From CAYSCW01 sp964429795 (GTDB taxonomy: Bacteria > Acidobacteriota > Aminicenantia > Aminicenantales > Aminicenantaceae): a stretch of DNA of 64,000 nucleotides. The translations under genes and the position numbers were made by a program. Below are positions 41,254 through 49,098 of this stretch, piece after piece; position 1 is the first letter of the stretch; each line of letters opens with the position of its first letter. The stretch spans positions 1 through 64,000 of the forward strand of contig CAYSCW010000009.1 in assembly GCA_964429795.1 (NCBI GenBank), given 5' to 3'. Under the pieces are notes generated by a model. That model ran no database searches, was not told the DNA's origin, and worked only from the letters and a program-made list of their open reading frames with translations.

Positions 41254-41868
41254 TCACCTAAGATTTTCCTGTTCTGAGCCCAAGTATTTTGCCACGATTT
41301 CCTTGAGCTTTCTCTTGGCATAATAAAGAGAGGACATAACCGACCCAATGGGCTTGCCTGTCATCTCTGAAAGCTCCCGATAGGAAAGCTGTTGGAAATA
41401 ACGAAGGATGATGACTTCCCTCTGCTCGAAGGGAAGCTTGGCTATGGCCTTCCCTAGCGCCTCCCGAATTTCTGCATTCTGTCTTTCATCCTGGGAAGCT
41501 TCGGTTCCTTCCAGGGGAACTTCGCTGCGTTTTTTCTTCTTCCTTAAATAATCGAGGCAAAGGTTCTTCATCAGCTTGTAGAACCAGGGAAAGAAAGCCT
41601 TCTCTGTGTCAAATCTTTTGATCTTGCGGAAGGCCTTGATGAAGGCCTCTTGAGAAAGGTCAAGGGCATCCTGGTGGTTGTGAACAAAACCGAGGGTGAT
41701 ATAATAGGCCGACTTCATGTATTTCTTGACGATTTCTCCATAAGCTTCTCTGTTTCCCTTCTTGACCAGCTCAAGGATTTCTCTCTCAGAGAGGATTTTT
41801 TCTGCTCTCATTTCAACCCATACTCCACATAACGCGGCCTTTCTTTCCATGGCTCTCTCTCTGGCCAT
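41254..41868 (-). CDS. ECF sigma factor, second system
   Basis: A 204-residue ECF sigma-70. Region 2: YGEIVKKYMKSAYYITLGF, then HQDALDLSQEAFIKAFRKI and FPWFYKLMKNLCLDYLRKKK. Region 4: AIAKLPFEQREVIILRYFQQ, LSYRELSEMTGKPIGSVMSS, YYAKRKLKEIV. A Cys-containing N-terminal extension (MARERAMERKAALCGVWVE) precedes the normal domain. A later ATG at 41811 would remove it. GGAG lies 8 nt before the first ATG. The operon is sigma, ZAS anti-sigma, YbjQ-like. No GGAATAAA/GTCTAA motif occurs upstream, so its promoter specificity probably differs from the first system. Confidence 0.9.
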   Translation of the reverse strand: MARERAMERKAALCGVWVEMRAEKILSEREILELVKKGNREAYGEIVKKYMKSAYYITLGFVHNHQDALDLSQEAFIKAFRKIKRFDTEKAFFPWFYKLMKNLCLDYLRKKKKRSEVPLEGTEASQDERQNAEIREALGKAIAKLPFEQREVIILRYFQQLSYRELSEMTGKPIGSVMSSLYYAKRKLKEIVAKYLGSEQENLR

Positions 41869-41914
41869 CTTTTCTCTTCTCCGTTTACCACTACTGTTTC
41901 TCTGGCGGATTTAT

Positions 41915-42661
41915 TCATTTTTCTCTCTTCTTCATCCTCTGCCTGACAACCTCGTAGAAAAAAACCGATGCAGCCGAAGCCACGTTGAGCGAAGTGATCT
42001 GACCGAGGAGAGGGATGGAGAGAATCTTATCACATTTTTTTCTCACTAAGGGCCTTAGCCCTTTCCCTTCAGAACCGAAGACCAAAGCGATGGGAAGGGT
42101 GAAGTCAAACTCATACCAGAGTCCTGGTCTCCCCCCTTCTGCCCCCACTATCCATAATCCCTTCTTTTTTAAATCATCCATGGTTTGAGCTAAATTTTTC
42201 ACTCTGGTTACCTTGATATGCTCCAATGCCCCCGCTGAAACAGAGCGGACAACTGCTGTCAGGCCTACGGACCTTCTTTCGGGAAGAACGATGCCATCCA
42301 CTCCAGAGCCTTCTGCAGACCGGATAATGGCCCCCAAATTCTGGGGGTCCTCGACTCCATCAAGCAGAACCAGGAAGGAAACTTTCGAAGGAGCCAGGAT
42401 GACTGAAAGTGGCGTGTACTCTTTTGCCGCAATAAACGCCACCGCACCCTGGTGGTTTCGCTCGATCCGGTCAAGGCTTTTCTTGGGGACGAAGAGAAGT
42501 GGGATGTCATTGGCCTTTGCCTCCCGGATGAGCTCGCCCAGTCTTGCGGGCCCTTTCTCCTTCTGAATCCATATCTTGTTGATGCGCATGGGAGATCGAC
42601 GGGCTGCTTCCAAGAGGGAATTGAGGCGGCTGATCCTATCCAATTCTTTATTGGTTTTCAC
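41915..42661 (-). CDS. rlmB: 23S rRNA 2'-O-methyltransferase, TrmH/RlmB family (SPOUT)
   Basis: 248 residues, typical of RlmB-like enzymes that methylate the 2'-OH of a 23S rRNA guanosine using S-adenosylmethionine. An N-terminal L30e-like substrate-binding domain (LLFVPKKSLDRIERNHQGAV) is followed by the SPOUT knot: LDGVEDPQNLGAIIRSAEGS, LVFGSEGKGL and the SAM-binding LNVASAASVFFYEVVRQR. The start codon is GTG at 42661 with GGAAA upstream. The symbol is by family. Related TrmH paralogues could act on tRNA instead. It lies upstream of the ECF sigma gene on the same strand (47 nt). Confidence 0.88.
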   Translation of the reverse strand: MKTNKELDRISRLNSLLEAARRSPMRINKIWIQKEKGPARLGELIREAKANDIPLLFVPKKSLDRIERNHQGAVAFIAAKEYTPLSVILAPSKVSFLVLLDGVEDPQNLGAIIRSAEGSGVDGIVLPERRSVGLTAVVRSVSAGALEHIKVTRVKNLAQTMDDLKKKGLWIVGAEGGRPGLWYEFDFTLPIALVFGSEGKGLRPLVRKKCDKILSIPLLGQITSLNVASAASVFFYEVVRQRMKKREK

Positions 42662-42681
42662 AGGTTTTATTTCCGATATAA

Positions 42682-42709
42682 TCTATATCACAACCGAGGA
42701 ACATTTCAA
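42682..42709 (-). promoter_or_regulatory. Sigma-70-like promoter of rlmB
   Basis: Minus strand: TTGAAA (42709-42704), 16 bp, TATAGA (42687-42682), 21 nt before the GTG start. Confidence 0.5.
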
Positions 42710-43087
42710 ACGCTGAACACCTTGCAAAGGACGCAGCATGTCTATTCGGATGCCATAAATGCCGGTTCATTTTCAGTGTGATAGACTTATTTCTGCATAT
42801 TTAGAGGCGAAATTTGTGCTGTTTTCACCCGATCAAGAAAAGGAATAAGGTTTTGATGTCTATGGCCTCGATCAGAAAACTTTTAAATCCCAACGAGATA
42901 AATGGCTGGAACTCTGGAAAAAGGAATTATTAACTGGGGCCATACGGATGTCCTATCGGGCAATGCTTTGTCATATTTCATCACGAATAAAATCGTTGAA
43001 ATCTAATCATTTAAAGAATGGACCAAATCTGCATCGAAATGGAAAAGACGTTCTGTAATAGAGATGCGATCGGCAACAAAGTTCCGC
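42710..43087. other. Intergenic stretch without recognisable gene
   Basis: A stop-free plus-strand run of about 70 codons (roughly 42850-43060) reads GFDVYGLDQKTFKSQRDKWL and onward. It has no Shine-Dalgarno and no recognisable family, and may be a gene remnant. No RNA gene or terminator with T-run is seen. Confidence 0.35.
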
Positions 43088-44347
43088 TTAAAAATATACC
43101 TTAAAAGATGAAAAAAAAATATCAGGATAGCCGCCGAACTCTGACCGGAATCTTTTTCCCAAAAAGGGTGCTTTTGGATCATGAATTTCAGGTCCCTTTC
43201 CAAGACCGATAAAAGCACCGGCAGACAGATATATATTAGGGGAAATGTTATACTCTACATGCGGAGCAAGGAAGAGTGAAGGGTCGGTAAGATTGATCAA
43301 CGCCTGACCGCTGAATATGATAAGAGGCGAAACCTGGTAGCTGACACCAGGAATGAGATAATGTTTGCCCATTAGATAAACTGCTCCCTCCAGCCTTCCT
43401 GGCTTTAAAATATTCAGCAGATAATCTTCCCATCGATCAGCTCCTGCACTGCTAAAGTGATACTCCAGGAACCCGTATGTCTTTCCGCTGAAGCTGTAAT
43501 CCAACCCTACAGTAGTTCGCACATAATTATTCCCTTCTCGCTCCTTGTCCTTTCTAAAAGCATCGACCATCACATAAGCTCCTTCAAACCAGAACCCTGC
43601 TCCGCCCAAGGAGCGGGCGATATCCCAACCCGCCATCAGGTTTTCCGCAAATCCTAGGAACAAAAAAGAGAAGTCTGTTTTTGCGGCGTAGAATTTGCCG
43701 CGGATATAAAAAGCGCTCTTTTTGAACTTGAAGTCTTCACCGAAGATATAGCCTGAATCCATCTCCCCCATGAAACCGAGAGGGATCCGGATCCTGACGG
43801 CGTCTACTCCTATACGATCCTCCGTATCCAGCTCATCGAAAGTAAAGGGAGCCACGATATCTGTGGGATTGATAATCCGTGAACTTCCCCAGGCGATGGC
43901 CTGTCTGCCGATGAAAATGTCTGCAGCAGCGGTTCTTACGGTCAAAAAGGCTCGGTCAAGATTGTGAAGAACAGCGAAGCTTCCTGGTTCATCCTGTTCA
44001 GGATACAACCTCCGGCGAAAATCGTTAAAACGGTAGCGAAAAGGATCAATCTGGGCCACGATCAGGTTTTCCTCAGAAAGAGCGGGGTCCTGGATCCGCA
44101 GAAGAACATTGTATGAGAGCGAGAAGGATAACCATTCATTGGGATCATAAAAAAAGTCCAGCCTCAGCCGGTTGCTAACCATTCCCATGGGCTTATCAGA
44201 AGATGTGGCTATCGAAGAATTAACCACAGCCGGCGGATCAAAGACCACAAAAAAATTTTTATAGTAGCCGGTGAGGGAAAAATGACTGCCGAATGCAGGA
44301 GCCACCCCTAAGATCATAAACAGAAGGAGAAGGGCGTACTTTTTCAT
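43088..44347 (-). CDS. Outer-membrane porin-like beta-barrel of the ABC export operon
   Basis: A 419-residue exported protein. Signal peptide MKKYALLLLFMILGVAPAFG. Many amphipathic strands (HFSLTGYYKNFFVVFDPP, NRLRLDFFYDPNEWLSFSLS, AFLTVRTAAADIFIGRQAIAW, VRTTVGLDYSF, FLEYHFSS) suggest a 14-18-stranded barrel, ending SSFKVYF with C-terminal Phe. IGRQAIAWGSSRIINPTDIV resembles alginate/DUF1302-type porins. It lies 24 nt downstream of the ABC ATPase gene, the last member of a LolA-like, permease, permease, ATPase, barrel operon. It may serve as the outer-membrane end of the same pathway, which is inference. Confidence 0.82.
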   Translation of the reverse strand: MKKYALLLLFMILGVAPAFGSHFSLTGYYKNFFVVFDPPAVVNSSIATSSDKPMGMVSNRLRLDFFYDPNEWLSFSLSYNVLLRIQDPALSEENLIVAQIDPFRYRFNDFRRRLYPEQDEPGSFAVLHNLDRAFLTVRTAAADIFIGRQAIAWGSSRIINPTDIVAPFTFDELDTEDRIGVDAVRIRIPLGFMGEMDSGYIFGEDFKFKKSAFYIRGKFYAAKTDFSFLFLGFAENLMAGWDIARSLGGAGFWFEGAYVMVDAFRKDKEREGNNYVRTTVGLDYSFSGKTYGFLEYHFSSAGADRWEDYLLNILKPGRLEGAVYLMGKHYLIPGVSYQVSPLIIFSGQALINLTDPSLFLAPHVEYNISPNIYLSAGAFIGLGKGPEIHDPKAPFLGKRFRSEFGGYPDIFFSSFKVYF

Positions 44348-44371
44348 GGAAGAGAATGAATATTTTCTGTA

Positions 44372-45076
44372 TCAGTCCCTGACTTCATCGCTGGCCACCT
44401 GACCATCCCGAAGGGAAATCAACCGCCTGGCCTTCCTCATCACAGTATGATCATGGGTGGAAAAGATAAAGGTCATCCCGGTTTTCTCATTCAGTTCCCG
44501 CATCATGTCCACCAGGGCTCCTCCGGTCTTAGAATCGAGGTTGGCTGTAGGCTCATCAGCCAGAATCAGCGCTGGCTGGGAGACCATGGCCCGGGCGATA
44601 GCCACCCGCTGTTGCTGTCCTCCAGAAAGCTGGGGCGGCCGGCGTCCTTCGAATCCCTCCAACTCCACATCTTTCAAGATTTTCATCACCCGCTCATGCC
44701 TCTCCTTCTTGGGCACTCCCTGAAGGAGCATGATGTATTCGATATTCTCTTCTACTGTCAAAACAGGAATCAGGTTGTATGCTTGGAATATGAATCCGAT
44801 GTTGTCCCGGCGAAAATCAGAGAGTTCCCGGGCATTCATCTCGGAGAGAAGCTGACCTCGCAACCACACCTTCCCCTCCGTGGCTTTATCCAGGCCAGAT
44901 ATGATGTTGAGGAAGGTAGTTTTACCTGACCCGGAGGGACCCACGATGGCGGCGAATTCTCCGGATCGGATGGCTAAATCCACTCCCCGAACAGCAAGGA
45001 CAGGCACGCCTTCATCGGAATAAGTCTTTGTCAGGTCTTCGGTGACGATGATATTGCCGTTTTTGCCTTCATTCAT
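44372..45076 (-). CDS. ABC transporter ATP-binding protein (LolD/MacB type)
   Basis: 234 residues. Energises the adjacent FtsX-type permeases. Walker A GPSGSGKTTFLN, Q-loop FIFQAYNLIPVLTVEENIEY, signature LSGGQQQRVAIARAM, Walker B LILADEPTANLD and H-loop FIFSTHDH. The N-terminal IVTEDLTKTYSDEGVPVLAV and RGVDLAIRSGEFAAIVG are typical of the mechanotransmission (MacB/LolCDE) subfamily. It follows the permease gene by 10 nt. Given the LolA-like protein upstream in the operon, the complex probably extracts a lipoprotein or lipid from the inner membrane and does not import solutes. Confidence 0.93.
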   Translation of the reverse strand: MNEGKNGNIIVTEDLTKTYSDEGVPVLAVRGVDLAIRSGEFAAIVGPSGSGKTTFLNIISGLDKATEGKVWLRGQLLSEMNARELSDFRRDNIGFIFQAYNLIPVLTVEENIEYIMLLQGVPKKERHERVMKILKDVELEGFEGRRPPQLSGGQQQRVAIARAMVSQPALILADEPTANLDSKTGGALVDMMRELNEKTGMTFIFSTHDHTVMRKARRLISLRDGQVASDEVRD

Positions 45077-45086
45077 TTCTCTCTCC

Positions 45087-46316
45087 TTACAGGCTTTTCC
45101 TCATGGCATCAGCCGGGACGATTCTGGCTGCATAGACAGCCGGATAGATTCCGGCAATTTCGGTAAAAACAAAGACCCAGAAAGGATAGAAAATAAACTG
45201 TTTGAGTTTCAATACAGGATAGAGCAACTCACGGAAAGTTATCCCAGCAAACTCGATTCCCGTGTAGTCTATTCCCACCTTTGAGGTGATGTAAGTGATG
45301 AGAAAGCCCAGCATGATCCCGATTCCTATGCTCAAAACAGCCAGGGCTCCGGCCTCAAAGATAATCAACCGGGCAATCCCGAAAGGCCTGGTGCCCACAG
45401 CCCGCAGAACCCCAAATTCAAACATACGCTCATGCAGGGACATGAACAGGGTGTTGATGATCCCCAGGGCCACTACCCCGAAGAGAATAAGACCGACGAT
45501 ATAGGTGCTGAATGTGGATATCTCCAGAGCTCCCTTCAATTGGGGAAGAATATCTGTAAATCCTTCGGCATTATTGCCATACTGCGAGTATTTCTTCCAG
45601 AAAGGCAGATTTTCATCCTGGCCAAATCGGGGATCCGTGAAATTGATGGCGATTTCATGAACATCATCTCCTATGCCCAGCATCTGCTGCGCTTTCTCCA
45701 GGCGAACAAAGGCCATCCCTCGATCCATCTCCTGTACGTTGAAATGATAAATCCCCGAAACCCGGAACATCTCTTGAGAAAGGTCTCCCGTCTCTGCCTG
45801 AGCAACTGTAATCACTATCCGATCATCGAGTCCGACCTCCAGGATTTCAGCCAGCTTGCTGCCGATAATGATATTCCTCCCGGCCCCTTCTTCAAAATAA
45901 GATCCTTCCCTGAGGGCCTCATCGATTTGAGAAAGATGGCGTTCAGTGGAAGGGACCACTCCAACTAGACTGATGGCACTCATGTTGGAAGCGGAGCTGA
46001 TCATAGCAAAACTCATCACTCGGAGCGTGAAATGCTTGACAATGGTCTCTTGGTTTAGGTTTGACACAATCCAATCCAACCTGTTTATGGTTTTTTCCAC
46101 CTCCTGGGTTTTGCGGAATCCTTCTCCATGAATCTGGCCCTCCCCCAGGAATGAAGAGGTTGCGGAATGAATCATGTTCCTCTCCATCCCGATGATCAAG
46201 GCATCCACAAAGATCAAAGATGCCAGGCCAATCCCGATGGCTGTCCCTGCGATGAATGAGCGGCGCTTGTTGCGAAAAATGTTTCGCCAAGCAAGCTTGA
46301 TGTATGTCCGGATCAT
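45087..46316 (-). CDS. FtsX/LolCE-type ABC transporter permease
   Basis: 409 residues. MacB/FtsX topology: one N-terminal transmembrane helix (FIAGTAIGIGLASLIFVDAL), a large periplasmic domain (about residues 45-265, MacB_PCD type) and three C-terminal helices (YIVGLILFGVVALGIINTLF; LIIFEAGALAVLSIGIGIML; FVFTEIAGIYPAVYAA), ending ARIVPADAMRKSL. The coupling segment LFMSLHERMFEFGVLRAVGT is canonical. It lies between a second permease (9 nt away) and the ATPase gene, so the two permeases probably form a LolC/LolE-like heterodimer. Confidence 0.92.
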   Translation of the reverse strand: MIRTYIKLAWRNIFRNKRRSFIAGTAIGIGLASLIFVDALIIGMERNMIHSATSSFLGEGQIHGEGFRKTQEVEKTINRLDWIVSNLNQETIVKHFTLRVMSFAMISSASNMSAISLVGVVPSTERHLSQIDEALREGSYFEEGAGRNIIIGSKLAEILEVGLDDRIVITVAQAETGDLSQEMFRVSGIYHFNVQEMDRGMAFVRLEKAQQMLGIGDDVHEIAINFTDPRFGQDENLPFWKKYSQYGNNAEGFTDILPQLKGALEISTFSTYIVGLILFGVVALGIINTLFMSLHERMFEFGVLRAVGTRPFGIARLIIFEAGALAVLSIGIGIMLGFLITYITSKVGIDYTGIEFAGITFRELLYPVLKLKQFIFYPFWVFVFTEIAGIYPAVYAARIVPADAMRKSL

Positions 46317-46325
46317 CTCTTCCCT

Positions 46326-47540
46326 CTAATGAATTCTCATAGCCCTCGCCGGATCGATCCGAGCCGCCCTCAAGGCAGGAAAAACACTTATCACGGATGC
46401 TGCCAGCAGAACAGTTAGGGCAGGAATAAACAGGCTGCGAGCACTCACCTGCGAATAAAATTTATTAAACTCTATCCCTCCATAGGTAAAGGAGGTAGGC
46501 ATAGACACGCCATGGATGGAGAGTAGGTAATTGATCAGGATGCTGAGCCCCGCTCCCACCACAATGCTGACCACTGCTATGATATTGACCTCAACCAGCA
46601 CTTGCCAAAAAATTTGCCGGGGCTTTGTCCCCAAGGCCTTCAGCACGCCGTACTCCCTGGTGCGCTCCAGCACCGACATCAGAACCGTATTAAGGACTCC
46701 CACGGCTACGATGAGAATTATCACAAAAAGCATAACCCACATTCCCTGCAGATCAGCTTTCATGGCCTGATAAAAGGATTTGGCAAATTCTTTCCAGGGA
46801 TCTACGGTCAAATGGGAGGCGTTCAATTCCTGGCTTATCCTTTTGGTCAGGGCCTCCACCCGATCAAGATCCCGGACCACAATGGCGATTTCGTGAATCC
46901 TCTCCCCCAGCACGAACAGCTGTTGGGCCTCACCCAGAGTAAGGTAAAAAGCCATCCGGTCGCTCACCTCATCTCCACTCTCCAGGATACCGATAACCCG
47001 GTAGAGATCATTGGCGATGGAGCCATCAGCAGCCTGAGAAACGATGACCGCTTCATCTCCCGGTTGAGCATGAAGAACCTCAGCAAGCCCTTTTCCCAGA
47101 ATCGCCTCAGAGGAGGAGTGCGGAGAGAAAGGATTTCCTTCGATGATCTTCTTGTTAAAGCGGGTGGTTTCCTGCTCCAGGGCAGGGTCGATTCCTATGA
47201 CCTGGACGGCTGCGCTCTTGTCTTCGACCGATGCCAGACCCGAAGAGAACAACCGAGGCGCCCAGGCTTCGACTCCTTTCAGGTTTTGTATTTTTTCTCC
47301 AATCCGATGGTAGTCATCGATAGTCTTGTAAAGGGAAGGCTTATCCAGATAGCCCTCTCTGTGGATCTGAATGTGTCCCAAGCGGTTCCGGGTAAACATG
47401 TTGATCACATAGGCATAGGTTCCTTCTCCCCAACCTATGGAGATGGAGGCAAGGACAAAGCCTCCGAACATGGTGAGTGCGGTTAATATGGTCCTTCGTC
47501 TCTGACGAAGGGCATTGCGGAAGGCAATTTTCAAAGTCAT
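46326..47540 (-). CDS. FtsX/LolCE-type ABC transporter permease, partner subunit
   Basis: 404 residues, homologous in layout to the next gene: N-terminal helix TILTALTMFGGFVLASISIG, a periplasmic domain (about 40-270) and C-terminal helices (VMLFVIILIVAVGVLNTVLM; IIAVVSIVVGAGLSILINYL; ALTVLLAASVISVFPALRAA), ending ARIDPARAMRIH. The coupling motif is LMSVLERTREYGVLKALGTK. It starts 57 nt after the LolA-like gene stop. Two distinct permeases with one ATPase match a LolCDE-like machine. However, lipoprotein export proper in this organism could be elsewhere, so substrate is unproven. Confidence 0.92.
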   Translation of the reverse strand: MTLKIAFRNALRQRRRTILTALTMFGGFVLASISIGWGEGTYAYVINMFTRNRLGHIQIHREGYLDKPSLYKTIDDYHRIGEKIQNLKGVEAWAPRLFSSGLASVEDKSAAVQVIGIDPALEQETTRFNKKIIEGNPFSPHSSSEAILGKGLAEVLHAQPGDEAVIVSQAADGSIANDLYRVIGILESGDEVSDRMAFYLTLGEAQQLFVLGERIHEIAIVVRDLDRVEALTKRISQELNASHLTVDPWKEFAKSFYQAMKADLQGMWVMLFVIILIVAVGVLNTVLMSVLERTREYGVLKALGTKPRQIFWQVLVEVNIIAVVSIVVGAGLSILINYLLSIHGVSMPTSFTYGGIEFNKFYSQVSARSLFIPALTVLLAASVISVFPALRAARIDPARAMRIH

Positions 47541-47596
47541 CGATCTATTCTTATGGATGAGAGGAGCGGAAAATTATTCGGGCCGCTTTCCCTCCA

Positions 47597-48388
47597 TCAA
47601 GAACCCTCATCTCTTATTCTTCTGGATCTGAGGTTTCTCAAACTGAAGACATCCGAAGGCAGCTCCACATTGAAATCTATGTCCAAATACCGGATGACTG
47701 TCCTGTATCCTTCCTTCGTCTGGGGAATCAGCTCCATCAGCGACGGAATCTTTCTTTCGTCGAATGCCTTGATGTCTTTAAAATACATCACCCGCATCAA
47801 ATTGCCTTTCTCATTGTAGTATCTCTCCCAGACAGGGATGTAATCCTCGTCTCTGACTGCGACAATGACCTTCCCCCAGACTATGGGCAATCCTTCCTTG
47901 GGGATAAACTCGATGTAGAGAAGTCCCTCCTGAGCATCATCGGGAATGATAAGCTGATAAGAGTAATCATCCACAAAGGTAAATTCTCTCACCAGATCAT
48001 CGTTGGTAAAGTCAGAGCCCATCCAGGAGCCCATCATCATCGAAGGGGGGATCTTCATCACTTTGTTGGTCTTAGGAAGGTAATTCCACATCTCATTCCC
48101 CACTCTCAAAGTAGCCACTCCTCTTTCCTTAGCTGGGGAAAGGATACGGATGAAGGTCTTCTCCATCTCTTCTGTCCAGGCCCTCATCTTCAGCGTTCGC
48201 TCCCAGTGAGGGGTCACGATCTGCATCTCTAGCTCAGAATAGGAGGAGCGGCTCCGATAGAGCTCATCGATCTCCTTTACAATTTTTTCAACATCTGACT
48301 GGGTAGAATCCCTCTCAGCCCAGAGTAAAAGAGAAAGGATGCATGCTATCCCAAAAATCAAAAGCATAGCCTTGTTTCGGATCATCAT
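47597..48388 (-). CDS. LolA-like outer-membrane lipoprotein-sorting protein
   Basis: 263 residues. Signal peptide (MLLIFGIACILSLLLWA). The mature half-open beta-barrel resembles LolA/LppX-type lipid carriers and the subgroup annotated as outer-membrane lipoprotein-sorting protein: LEMQIVTPHWERTLKMRAW, FIRILSPAKERGVATLRVG, MWNYLPKTNKVMKIPPSMMM and WMGSDFTNDDLVREF. It is the first gene of the permease/ATPase/barrel operon, so it probably carries the hydrophobic substrate across the periplasm. The identity of that substrate (lipoprotein, lipid or other) cannot be read from sequence. Start ATG at 48388 or the next codon. Confidence 0.88.
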   Translation of the reverse strand: MMIRNKAMLLIFGIACILSLLLWAERDSTQSDVEKIVKEIDELYRSRSSYSELEMQIVTPHWERTLKMRAWTEEMEKTFIRILSPAKERGVATLRVGNEMWNYLPKTNKVMKIPPSMMMGSWMGSDFTNDDLVREFTFVDDYSYQLIIPDDAQEGLLYIEFIPKEGLPIVWGKVIVAVRDEDYIPVWERYYNEKGNLMRVMYFKDIKAFDERKIPSLMELIPQTKEGYRTVIRYLDIDFNVELPSDVFSLRNLRSRRIRDEGS

Positions 48389-48558
48389 TTCCTGAAGATT
48401 ATTCCAGATAGAGACCTGCTTGTCAAAATGAAATGTCTATCGGCATATTGCAGGGTTTAAGCCTTCCCTCTTCATGGAGAAGAAAACCCTCTATCCAATA
48501 AGGAAAAGAGGCCACCTGAAAGGGATAGAGCGGCAACAAGAAGTCTGATCTGCGGCAT

Positions 48559-49086
48559 CTATTTCTTCTGAAAGGTATATGTCCTTTGTCCCTTTCTCAA
48601 AAGACGGAAAATTCCCTTTCTTGTTATTCCAGACAGGATATCCTCTTCCTTCAGGTGATGGTCGCTGAAGGAGAGGATCCCATCAGGCTTAAGCACTCTG
48701 GCCAGTTCGGCCAACACCACATCCGGGACTTTTAGTTCATGGAAGACATCATAGACAAGAACAACATCCAGGATATGATCGGGAAGTCCAGTGTCACCAT
48801 CCGAGGAAATGACTTCTATGTTCTGACGTCCTTTCCTTCGTGATTTCTTTTGCACACTTTTAAGGGCCAGAGGATAGACATCCAGAGCATAGACTTTTCC
48901 TTCTTCGCCCACCATCTTGAATGCGGCCAGGGAAAAGCTTCCCGGACCACAGCCAAAATCAAGCACCAGGTCGCCTGGCTTAATCCCTGCTTCCTGAAGA
49001 ATCTCTACCGGAGGATGGAAGATGTCCCGGAAGCGGAGGGTCATGGCCATGAGTTTGAAATGAATATTACTCATAAGTCTTGACAT
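48559..49086 (-). CDS. Class I SAM-dependent methyltransferase
   Basis: 175 residues. Rossmann methyltransferase: motif I LVLDFGCGPGSFSLAAF, motif II acidic residue in VYALDVYPLALKSV, motif III DILDVVLVYDVFHEL and a post-motif LARVLKPDGILSFSDHH. The UbiE/Methyltransf_11 type is likely. The N-terminal segment HFKLMAMTLRFRDIFHPPVE is typical of a group of unassigned small methyltransferases. Substrate unknown. AAAGGA lies 7 nt upstream of the ATG. It follows glnS by 12 nt on the same strand. Confidence 0.88.
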   Translation of the reverse strand: MSRLMSNIHFKLMAMTLRFRDIFHPPVEILQEAGIKPGDLVLDFGCGPGSFSLAAFKMVGEEGKVYALDVYPLALKSVQKKSRRKGRQNIEVISSDGDTGLPDHILDVVLVYDVFHELKVPDVVLAELARVLKPDGILSFSDHHLKEEDILSGITRKGIFRLLRKGQRTYTFQKK

Positions 49087-49098
49087 CAGTTTATCCTT

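Noticed and set aside
42841..42865. GGAATAAGG followed by GTCTAT resembling the ECF motif
   Set aside because: The spacer is far too short and the -10 differs. No start codon follows.
46602..47486. 294-codon plus-strand frame opposite an FtsX-type permease
   Set aside because: The minus strand shows the full permease topology. The plus frame is an antisense shadow.
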